Source: Chaenocephalus aceratus
Lineage: Eukaryota; Chordata; Actinopteri; Perciformes; Channichthyidae
Reading direction: 5' to 3'
Assembly (NCBI GenBank): GCA_023974075.1
Contig: CM043789.1
Location: 32,508,040 to 32,572,039 of the forward strand
DNA: 64,000 nucleotides
Positions 45,198-55,800 of this stretch are shown here, in pieces; within the stretch, counting starts at the first letter, position 1, and each line of letters starts with the position of its first letter. The notes under the pieces are model-generated. The model searched no databases. It was not told the DNA's origin and saw only the letters and a program-made list of their open reading frames with translations. A program made the position numbers and the translations under genes.

Positions 45198-45702
45198 CAC
45201 ATGTGTCAAACTCAAGGCTTAATTTCGCCCGCAGGATAATTTCTAATTACTATTAGATCTGGCCCGCCGGTATATTGCACGCACACCTTCACTCAATCCT
45301 GAGCCTGACTCCAAACATTGATGAACTTGCACCCAAGATGAGATGCCAAGTATCTGGCTTGAACTAGCATCACAGAGCAGCAAACTGAGTTTCAATGGAT
45401 GTTTCCTTCTGCACTTTTTTTCTTGCAACAACAGGGCAGGGTTGGTTTTTTCTTTGAGGGAAATTGATTTTTTGAAGCTGTTGTTGGCCTGTGGAAAAAT
45501 GTAATCATAAGAAATGACTCTGGAAAAGCTGCAGATAGAGCCATAAGAAATTAATGCAACTGATTATTTAATGATTAATGTTTTTAATGTGCGATAAGTT
45601 GATTTCAATAAGTTCTGCAATAAACATTGAACCAGTCCGGCCCTCGACTAGTACAATTTATTTTTATTTTGGCCCAGTGTGTATTTGAGTTTGACACCCC
45701 TG
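45198..45702. mobile_element. hAT-type non-autonomous element, 505 bp
   Basis: The right end is TTGAGTTTGACACCCCTG, the mirror of the CAGGGGTGTCAAACTCAA hAT terminus. The left end has the inner part (GTGTCAAACTCAAG) with a changed outer tip. Flanking octamers CTTTAAGT and CTTTAAGG match at 7 of 8. It landed on the right border of the TTAA-flanked MITE. Confidence 0.85.
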
Positions 45703-45993
45703 CTTTAAGGGATTAACTAAAAAACAACCCGGTCAATTATTTAAGGTTGTCCCATTAACTCTCTGCCATGTGTCTGAAATACATACAAATGTACATCTTA
45801 TCAAATTAATTCAAATAGTTAAAATAAACTGCTGCATAACACAAACTTACACGCAAACACACACTGTAAATTGATACAGCATGCAGTTACACATCCCCTC
45901 TCCACTTAATGCGGTGGGGGAGTTTTTTTCCGGTGACACCTCACTACTGGTGACATGCTAGAGAGCAAGAAACACAACTTCTTGTTTTGGGTA

Positions 45994-45994
<1 letters not shown>

Positions 45995-46055
<61 letters not shown>
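45995..46055. repeat. (CA)30 microsatellite
   Basis: Sixty-one bases of uninterrupted CA repeat. Confidence 0.96.
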
Positions 46056-46057
<2 letters not shown>

Positions 46058-49000
46058 GACTCAGGAAGGGACGGGAGCAGGTGCCGAGCCACGGGTATGC
46101 TCTAGTCCTGGCAGGGTATTTATAACCTGCATGAGTAGGGGCGTCACCTCTAAGCAGCCGTGAAAAGGCTGAAAATAGGTGCGGGAATTAGTGTGTTTTT
46201 TTGTGTGTGTGAGAAAGAGACGGAGGAGAAAAAACAGACACTACAATCAACATTAAGAACTCCTGGACTGTTTGCATGTATGACATATTTCACTCCTCTC
46301 ACTGCAGAGTCCACCCATTCAGTAGGGACGATGGTATCATAATTTGGCATGGTCATACACACAAACAGACACACACGCACACACAAAATCAGGGCTTTAG
46401 GGGATTTGAAGATACATGTGATTGTAGAAATGTTTTTTATTCCAGCACGATCCAGAAGTTCACTGTGCGGCACCGTGTGAATGAAGTGACATGACTATAT
46501 ATTAGTTTTAGCTCTTTGTTGCTCTAACCTGACATACAGCATGCCAGCGTATGGTTTACTCTGACATGTGAGAATGCACACATTCTGATGTGTAGCCTTG
46601 GCGCTTAACCAACCGAGACTTTTTATTTTAAGTCTCCATAAAAGTCCTCCAGAGGCTTTACGTGGCTTGCTCCTAAATCCATACATGTTCCTAAATAGAG
46701 CCAGCCGCCAGGCAGACGGCGGGTCAGAACCGGACAGTAACCTAACCCACTTCCTCTTGAACCCTGCCCCCCAGAGGCCATGATTAACAGGGATCAAGTG
46801 GATGGTCCATGAGTGGCTGTAAATTACTTTTTTTATTTCAGGTTCATTGCCACTGATCCCATTGGGACAAATTTACGAGGTAATTAAAATCTAACTTTTC
46901 ACCAATGTGATTAACTTTACTAGTGCGTGCCATTCATGCATCTGATGCCGGCTTTAAGGAGACCTGCAAAACACATGTTTATATTTTGGTATGCGAGCAT
47001 CTGCGGCACAAGATGCTTCTCTTTCATTGCTTTGGATCTCATTTCGAAACGTAGTGGTAATTGGATCTCTATGGTTGCTGTTTGATGACTAGTATGTTGT
47101 CTATGTGGAGTATACCAACAGACATAGTTAAATTAAATGACAAACCATAAGCAGCATTTAGGCTATTAAAACATCTGCATTACCATCATGAGTTAGTCCT
47201 ATTAATCTTTTAATCTGTTTAATCAAACTCAGGTTTACCCTTTCCCTTTAGCTACTAATGAACCCAACATCCTGTATGATCATAAGCAAGGTAAACCAGA
47301 ATGTGTACAGTTCCCTAATGAGCAATTATTCACTTACCTCAGCAAGCTGGAAGATTTCAGGATGCACCTCAGGGTCTGCCTTTATGGGGATTCCTCCTGT
47401 GTCAGTACTCGGTCCACTGTTCTTCATCCTGCCCGCTCCTGTGCTATGAATGCACCCCATATTTCCAGCAGATACCTTGTTTAGCTCCTTTTTATTTTTG
47501 TAAGTCTCCTAAACGATCTTCCTCTAGTGCTTTGCTCCAGAAGGTCCCCTTTTTTCTTCTCCTATTCTCAGTGCTTCATATTTTAGACGGGCGTCCTTAT
47601 GTTTCTGCGACAGCTAAGGTCTTTCTCTCCCAACATGCTTATTCTTCCCTAGCGACACCTCACACCTCAGCCCTTCTCTCTGACAGCTTGTCCTGCCTTG
47701 AAATCCACTCCAGATGACTTTTTTCCCTTCTCCCCCTCTCTTCTTACAACCCCTCTTTCACCCTTCCAAAAAGTGTCACCATGCACAGACCCTACACTCT
47801 TTCCCCACACCTCTCCTCTTACAATCTTCCCTGTCCCTTGCTCCCTGGCTATCCTCACTATGAAAAGCATGCAAGCACACACTCTCCCCCTCTCTCTTCC
47901 CTTCCCCCTTTCCACTTGCCAAAACCTCCGTCTCTTCTCCTGTACAGACCCTCAAATGTTTCACACAAGGCTCTCCTGCTCCCTTACAGACCCTCAAGTC
48001 TTCCCCTCTCTCTCTCTCTCTTGCAGGGTTCTCTTGCTGTTTCTCCATGGGGGAGAAGGGGGCAGCTGTTTTGGCTTGTTGATGTCAGGCCCTTCCCCTT
48101 TCCTTTGGCTTGACTTCAGCCCCTCTCACTCTCCTCTTCCTCATGGGGGAGTGATTAGATAGAACTTCTTTCACACACGTCATCCCTAGACTCTGTAACT
48201 TTGCACATGAGAACATACTGTAGTGAGTTGATCCCACTTCTACTTCCTGTCAGCCTGATGTGAGGAAGTGAAGACTTTTGACTGCTGGCCTGGGTTTTAA
48301 GTAAGAACAGCATCTTCGTAGCTCCCTCGGTTGTGATCTTGCAGTTTGACAGGACACCAATATTACAGTAATGTCCTCTTTTATTCTCTCAGTGGCTCTC
48401 CGCTGAATTAAAAAACAATGATAGGCTCTGTGCTTAACTCTGAGATCTGCTTCTGAAGTCGTTAAATTCCTTCAGCTCTCTGTAACACACACATAGCTAT
48501 ATTTCCCCAAACAACATTCTCTAGACAAAATGCTCCTTCAAGCAGGGGCTTTAGGGTTGCGAGGGGAAAATCTCCAACAATAAGCTCTTTCTAAAACCAT
48601 GATGTTGGCCTCCAGTGAGACCATACAAAGCGGCCCTTAGTTTAAAGTGAGACAAATCTGTGGCTGTGAGCTAAATTAGGCGACAAAACCATCAAGTGCA
48701 CAAGTACATCTGCACAGATCCATCTGTATTGCAGTTCCACATGGGTGGAACCAGCAGCATAGTTGACCACCAAAAAGATGGGGGAAAATTGCACTTGATA
48801 CATCATCTGGGGACCTGAATGACGCAAACACGAGTCATGTTGTGGTTTGAAGTTGAGGGAAGGACCCTCCTGTGTGGACCAGCTGTTAATTCACATGGCA
48901 ACAGGGGGGGGGGGCTATGGTGGTGGGGGGTGACTAGGGTGCACAAACACGCTAGTTTAAACTCTAAGATTAAGAAGTATTGAGGTCTCTATTAAAGTGA

Positions 49001-49500
49001 GACACAACACTACAGGCAGAAACATTGTTTTTTCCTGCACTTGTCAATTTTAATTTTGGATACCTTCCAAAAGACAAATGCAGGTGTTTTTTTGTTTTTT
49101 TTAAATAACTTTCTCTATAGGGTTTGTATATTTATCAAATTTCCCCCCAAAAATCACTTTAGATAATGGTAGATTGGCACATTTCAGAAAACTGAAACAA
49201 TTGTCCTAAGGTAATCAACTGCACAGGTTTCATAGTGATATTTCTTAGTAGTTTTAATTTATTCATTGGTGGTGTAGCAACACATCGATGCATTATTATG
49301 TAAGATAGATGAGAACTTCAATGTCAAATGTTACCGTTACAGCATTACCTACACAAAAGGGGAGCATCATTTAAAAAATAGACATTGTCACTGAATTTAC
49401 TAAATAAATGGGACAATTCCCTAACTTGACATCGATCTAAGCGAGATGCAGATAAGAAATAAGCAGAAGCCTTAAGACAATTGTCCAGCATCTTTCTCTC
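46056..49500. other. Gene-free stretch with a polypyrimidine region
   Basis: No recognised gene. A 38-base exon-like segment with good flanking splice signals sits at 46,842-46,879 on the plus strand. From about 47,500 to 48,150 the plus strand is strongly C+T-rich, which keeps long frames open on both strands without any protein resemblance. Confidence 0.5.
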
Positions 49501-49526
49501 ACACCCACACACTTCATGCCCTGTAA

Positions 49527-49810
49527 ATGAATGGTCTCTGTGACAATAAACAGACTATTTTGTTAGAAACTGTGAAAAAAGAAGCAGAGCTCTCTGGTAG
49601 GCCATCGGTGAGCTTCAGCAGACACAAACTCCTTCAGTGTGTCGTGCAGCTCAGCAGGATCCTGACCAGCTGCCACCAGGAGACCGGCCCTCAGCAGGGG
49701 GTCGGGACTGAAGAAATACTGTTGGAACTGTTGTGTCTCACAGACCACACCGGGAGAACAGTAAGCAATGGGGAAAACACTTTGTTGCTCATACAAAGAT
49801 TTGTTTGATG
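49527..49810. other. GC-richer stop-free segment, unidentified
   Basis: Both strands are open for 75-90 codons here, in an AT-rich setting. The plus frame includes LLQCVVQLSRILTSCHQE and ends near a donor-like GAACA|gtaagc (about 49,760). The minus frame includes PDPLLRAGLLVAAGQDPAEL. Neither is recognised. It could be a lost or alternative exon, or a conserved non-coding segment. Confidence 0.25.
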
Positions 49811-49912
49811 ATGCAATTCGTGGTTAGTTTTGAATGACTGTCACTATAGTGTGTGTGGCCTTACACACTTATGGCGCGTTTCCACTGCAGGCCTCGCTCG
49901 GTTTGGTTAGGC

Positions 49913-51124
49913 CAGGGGTCTGCAACCTTTTTGACCAAAAGAGCCATTTTGCTCCATTTTCCAAAACATTCTTTTGCCTGGAGCCGCAAAACATATTTCA
50001 TAGTTTTTTATTGTTATATCAGACAAAAACTACAGTTTTTTTGCAGTTATTAGGCTATTTATTACATGATATAAAACTGTTAACCTCTAATAAGAAATAA
50101 AGAACTCTTATAAGGAGAATTAAAAATAATACACAGGCCTACTTTAAAATAAATTAAACACAGCACTTGGGGAGCACATTTGAAGGAAAAAAATGCATTT
50201 TTAAAATGGGCCCACTTTGAAATAAATAAAACATAGCCTATAGCTGCACCCTAAAAATAGTTAAAGGTAGAATGCAGAAACCAGCTCGAGTGCGCTAGAA
50301 TTTGAAAGTTCACAACCGGAAAAAATATGCCTCTTCCTTCAGACTTTCTTACAGAGTCCCTCCTCCAACACACACGCGCACATGACCAATGAGGGCACGA
50401 GATAAATGTGTGCTGTGCACAGATGGAAGGCTGACAGGCAGGTAGGCCATCCAGTTACTTTAGCCGGGCCGGCTCAGATGATTGGTCGTGCTTTTTACAG
50501 TGCTACGGCTTCCAGAGATTAATTTTTGTATGTATTTATTGTCAAAGCATTTAATATATTCATTGCTATCGAGACGTTAAGAGCATTCCATGGAATATAA
50601 GAAAAAGTGTTAAATGAAATAAATTACATACCCCATTGAATTATGACTGAAGGTCGTCAGCTGTCTTCCTCTCCCTTGTTGTTCCTCGATACGTAAAGGC
50701 TGCACCACCGTTGACAACTTCTCTCTACATATCAAACATACCGGTAAACCAGCATCGTTTGCTGTGAAAGCATATAACTCTGTCCACACAGAAGTCAATC
50801 CTGTGTTCCTCCGGTACTTTTCTTTTATTTATCCATAGTTCGCTCATCGAGCCGGGGGTCAGGTTATTCGCCTCCAAGAAAAGGCGCTCACGCGGGACCG
50901 TAGCAGGATGTGACGCATATTTTAGTTGACCTAATTAAAACCGTTTTGTTTTTTATTTATGTGTCACAGTATCACCTCAAAATACAAGATACGAAACATT
51001 TTCAACCATGCAACAAAATATATATAGTCCTACAAATACTTTTATTTTATTTCCTTCTTATTTTTGTCTAAGCTCAAGGGAGCCAGAGCAGAGGGCTTAA
51101 AGGGCCGCGGGTTGCCGACCCCTG
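49913..51124. mobile_element. hAT-type element inside the Harbinger element
   Basis: Termini CAGGGGTCTGCAACC and GGTTGCCGACCCCTG are inverted repeats with two mismatches. A perfect 8-bp target duplication, GGTTAGGC, lies at 49,905-49,912 and 51,125-51,132. No intact transposase. It contains a third element at about 50,265-50,638. Confidence 0.94.
50265..50638 (-). mobile_element. Third-level MITE copy, inverted, inside the hAT element
   Basis: This segment matches the complement of the MITE at 34,819-35,179 along most of its length (shared blocks include accagctcgagtgcgctagaa, trimmed here, gaccaatgagggcacgaga and cattccatggaatata). Its left terminus follows TTAA, while the right terminus is diverged. 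Confidence 0.85.
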
Positions 51125-52564
51125 GGTTAGGCTTTATTAGGCCCGGCTCACTTTAATGCTGCGTTTCCATTACAGTTTAGGAACTGGGGTAGTTACTATA
51201 GTAACGAGGTGTAGGCGGAGCCCTGACGTCATCTTCAATGAGCGCCCCAAAAAACAACACAGCCGTTAGCTCTTCATATCTTTTCAGAAACTAGACAAAA
51301 GTTAAACAAGTACAAACCACAGACTGCCTGTGTCATGGCGAATACAGTCGCTGGTTAATTTATGTCTGTATAGGCCGTTGCTGTGGACGGTCGGAGCATA
51401 ACGTTAGCTTAGCCAAGCTCCATTTAGAAAACACGCATTTTAAAAGGGTTTTTCGCCTGCCGTCTGTCTGCAGACTTGTCAAAGCATTAATTCATGGTTT
51501 TTACTAACCGGTATCAGTATGTTGTTACTTCGGCATCATTTTGAAACGTGTATTACAATTAAATCACGGTCAAAATGTTTATCTTGTTGTAGTTGTAGCC
51601 CCCTTGCCAGCGATTCTCTCTCGAGTTTAGCATACTCAGCCCGACTCAGCCTGGTTGTTCCTGGCCCTTGAACCACGATTTAGTCGGGCCAGAAAAAAGG
51701 TGAAAAAGTAGCCCCGGGCCAAAACTAGGCCAAGTGGAAGCGCAACCAAAAACGGGCCCCGCACGGCTCGGCACGCGTAAAGCGAGCTACCCGCTGCAGT
51801 GGAAACGCGCCATTACACTAAATGACTTGAAATAAGCAGTCAGCTCAAACCCCTCCACTAATGCATACAAAAAATGACCACATACTATATGAATGCACAT
51901 AATGACCCCAATTTATTGCAAATTGGATGACAGATTCATGTAATCTTGTGGAAGTACTCACATCCTGCTAAAGGCAACTCCAGACTTCGCCCAAATATTT
52001 GTATTCCTCACTTCAGGAAGAGTGAATGATTGAGACAGCTGTGGAGAATCTTTATGACTGCTGGGAACGTGCATTACAAGCCTTTAACTGATGTTGTTTT
52101 TTTTCATCAGGTGTGTAGTAATAGAGAGACATCAGTACAATGATTGGGGATAATAGCAGTAGGACTTAATTGGTTCTTCAGCCATTTTCTTTCAACATAC
52201 AAGTCATCATACTATCTTGCAATACCATCACTCAGTTTAGCATCAATTCAACATTTTGTTGCTGGCCTTTTCTTTTTTAATTACTAGTAACCAGCATCAA
52301 CAATCATGTCAGAGTATTGGAGGACAGGATATTCTTCATCAAGTTTCATAAAAAAAGAATCAATAGATTTGTAATAACCGACTTAATTATGAATATAGGG
52401 GAATAAAAAGGGCATATAATTAATAGTTCTGCATTCATGTTGGGCATTACCAAGATAGATAGGTCAAAAGTTGATTAGAATGAATAAAATCAGGTTGGTT
52501 AAATGTATCTCCGGTCATATCATCCAACCTCCCCCCACTGTAGATCCACAAATATACAAATTCA

Positions 52565-52911
52565 TTTTTTCCCCACTTTTTCCATTTATTTATTACAATT
52601 AATTCAAGGTCATCCATCACTTTTCAATGTGTCAGCTACTCCTTTTTTCCCATTTAAAACAAGTCCAGTATGTGACTATTCTTAAGAAGCTGAATAGTCC
52701 TGAAGGCGGGGCGGGAGAGGGAGGATGGGGGGGGTGTTTTTAAAGTAAAGGACAGGTTTGCAGGAGGAAAGGAAGGAGGGAGTGATGTCCTCCCGGGAGC
52801 CTCTTCCACGTGAGGAGTTTTTTTTCATAAGCTATGTGAGATAATTTTTTTCAGCGGTCGTCTTTTTTCTCCTCGTATTGCGCTGTCGGGCCTCTTCTCG
52901 TTATTTTCTCT
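52565..52911 (-). other. eif4b: eif4b 3' UTR with tandem poly(A) signals
   Basis: Downstream of the stop on the minus strand, two overlapping AATAAA signals lie at 52,585-52,594. The cleavage site is inferred to be just beyond. The proximal UTR contains a run of about eight Cs on the minus strand (complement of the G run near 52,727). Confidence 0.6.
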
Positions 52912-55800
52912 CTATTCTACGTCCTCTGCGTCGTCTCCGTCCATTAGCAGAGCGGCGTACTTACTCGCTGAGCTGAACTTCTACAAAGGCAAAACAAAAA
53001 AGAACCTGGATCAGTACAGTAAGCTTTGGATGTTAGAAAAAGAAAGGAGGATGAAAACATATTAGGGACAAGGTTTCAAACCTATAATGTGCGGGGGAGC
53101 ACTGATACAACTACTGAAGGCTTTAAGGGGAACTCTTTAATGAAACTTATTTGAGGGGATGTCAGACTGGACTAATCCTGGGCAGTGAAGGACTTACAGG
53201 GGTTGGGATTTCGTGGAATTTCTTTGGCTCTGGGGGTGGTCTGGAGTCTCTGTCTCTTCCGATATCCTTTCTACAATCAGAGCGAACACTGAGGTTAAGA
53301 TCTATCGGTGGACCTCAGTGCTGCAAAGTTGACCCTTGCTGTGAATCCTCAAAACACACACACACAACTAAAAAGGAGCACAAATTCATTATCTGAAAAT
53401 GTACATCTACAAGCTGATTGTGTGCTCAGTTTATATTTACTTATATTTAGAAGAAAAGCTTCACAATACAGTTCGAACAGTTCTGAGTTTCATGTCCTAT
53501 TGATGTTGTACTGAAGTTTTAGCACTCAAACTGATAGAAGTAAAAGGTAGAGCATTAAATGCATCATGAGCTGTATAACTGAGCAAAGGCCATTCTTTAC
53601 AGATGCCCACTAACTCTCCTCCTGGAGAGCCTAGCTTAGGGTGGCTGACCTGTCTGCCTCCTTTCTTCGGTCTCTGTTGGGACCTTCTCCTCGGCCCCGC
53701 CCTGCTCCATGCCCTGCAGAACCCCCTCGTGCTCGTGGGGGCCCCCGGTCACGACGCATAACGTCAGCCTTGTTCTCATCTTAAAGAAGCCAGACAGTTG
53801 AGTGAAGGAAGGGAGGTTGTTGGACTTTGTAAAGGAGACTACACTCACAACACACTGCAGCATGAAAAGCCTCTGGGTTGGATTCGAAAAGTGTTAGTCG
53901 CTGATGCCGGGCCAAATGAGGGTTCACATCTGTCTGCATGCAAGCTGAGCTTAAACGGTGCAACTCAATTAGTTTCATGTTAAATTGGCTTTAATGTTGT
54001 ATTCTTATACAGCACTGTTTCCACATTTGGCCAGTTTGCCGAGTCTGAACCTAAAATATACATTTTAACATTTAAGTCAGAATTGTGGTGCATGCGCGTA
54101 TTATTCTGCAACAAGGCAGACTAATCGAGACATGTCAGTGCTCCCCTTGTAATGAATTCAGTCTCTGCAGAAAGATGAGTGAGAGATGTTTTCTTTCCAG
54201 TACGATGCAGAAACAAAGTGTGAAAAGAAGGAATAACAGCTGTTCTTGCCTCGATGAAAAACACTGGAGCGTCATATTAGGGCTGCTCGATTTTGGCAAA
54301 AATCATAATCTCGATTATTTGGGTCAATAATTGATATCACGATTATCCATTTACTTTGAAAACATCCATTTATTGGGGAAAAAAATTTGAACAGTATGTG
54401 TTGAACAGTTGATTACCCTGAACTCTAAGTTTAATTCAACTTATTTTAAATAAAATAATCGTTTTATTTCGATTATGTTGTTTTCATAATAGTTGCAAGC
54501 CAAAATCGTAATTGCGATTAATTGAGCAGCCCTACTTCATATCAGACTTATGTTATTACACGGACTACGTACATAAGAAATGTACTTCCTGTCTGCTTAG
54601 TGAAAGTTGACATCTAACTTAACAGAATTAACAGAAAACACCAGATTCATTTTTAAACAAATGTTCCTCTTTATGGACTTTCGAGTCTGCAAAATAACTA
54701 AGAGAAATCCTTGCAGTTACAGTTAATCTTACAAGATCTATTTTTCTGCCACTAACGGGCTCTTGGTCAAAACAATAACAAGACAGCGTAGCAGATCATG
54801 CGAGTTGGCGTCTAATACATGCTTGTTGATTTAGTTTAGTTTATTTGTTTTATGGTAATCGAGGTCTACACTGGGGTTTGGGTAAACATTCCCCACACAT
54901 CAGCAGGCCTTACCTTTTTCAGATTCTCTTTCATCCGCAGAATTTGGGGAGCTAAAGAGAAAGTAAGAATAGTCAGGAGTTTGTACACAAAACACTTGAA
55001 AACCGACAGTTTCACTTTTCCAATAACTTTTGATAACTAGTTCTACGAGTGACATTTTTTGAAATGGCAGTTTCTGAGCAGTGTGCTGGGGAAAGGCTTC
55101 CCATAATGCAGCATGTCTCACCTGAGCTTGGGAGGAGTCGACCCACCGGGGGAGACGGGAGAGACCGGAGGTCGTCCGTCCCCCTCACTAGAGCCTGTGC
55201 TGGCTGCACTTCTCTTGGCCCAGACATTCTCCTTGGGAGGAGGCGCTGGCACCACCTTCAGCAGCTCCTTGGGAGAGTTGGTGGAGGGGGGCAGCGGGGA
55301 GGTCCCAGGGGAGGAGGGCTCACTATCTCTCGCACTGAAAACCTCATTCTCCCCAGAGCGCTCACCATCTCGACACCTGGAGCCTTTAGGATGAAAAAGA
55401 ACAGCGTTTGTTATGTTGTTTTTTTTATACAAAGTACATTGCACATATTGTTTATTATCAACATTGTATATTACTGATAGTACAGAAGAATTTTTTTTTT
55501 CTCTTCTTTTTTTTTTTAAACAAAAAGTCTAAAAAAGGTTCTCAAAATTAAATATTTATATGAATGTCCAACAGATTAGGCTGATTTGATGACATATATA
55601 TTATTCTGTGTTGGCTGAAAGTGCCATGTTAAGAAACAGACACAAAAATAAGATACACAGCCGGAATCCTGAAGGCAATCCTTAACAAAATCAAACACGG
55701 ACGTATCTCACCTCTTCCAGAAGTACTTCCTTGCTGTGAAGACTCACTTCCTGTGCGAGACCTCGAAGGATGACTTTCTTCATTGCGCCAGCTTGGGTCC
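52912..55800 (-). CDS. eif4b: eif4b C-terminal exons
   Basis: Exons 55712-55800, 55122-55383, 54914-54951, 53650-53779, 53198-53270 and 52912-52980 cover SRSRTGSESSQQ (the kinase-target RxRxxS region of eIF4B), KVVPAPPPKENVWAKRS, SSPNSADERESEK, an Arg/Gly segment, PPPEPKKF and the terminal KFSSASKYAALLMDGDDAED. For exon 55122-55383, the acceptor ctaaag at 55,384 keeps the phase; a nearer ccag does not. Confidence 0.93.

Larger units (their letters stand above)
49872..51812. mobile_element. Harbinger-type element with two nested insertions
   Basis: TGGCGCGTTTCCACTGCAG at the left and CTGCAGTGGAAACGCGCCA at the right are exact inverted repeats, with TTA on both sides (49,869-49,871 and 51,813-51,815), the target typical of PIF/Harbinger. 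A 1.2-kb hAT element sits inside. Once that is removed, the host element is about 0.73 kb and has no coding frame. Confidence 0.92.

Noticed and set aside
47698..48162. 154-codon plus-strand frame
   Set aside because: It lies in a polypyrimidine region where stop codons are rare. Other frames on both strands are open too, and the product is Pro/Leu/Ser-rich without family resemblance.
55384..55390. Nearer ccag acceptor for eif4b exon 55122-55383
   Set aside because: It would break the reading phase with the preceding exon. The ctaaag acceptor keeps it.
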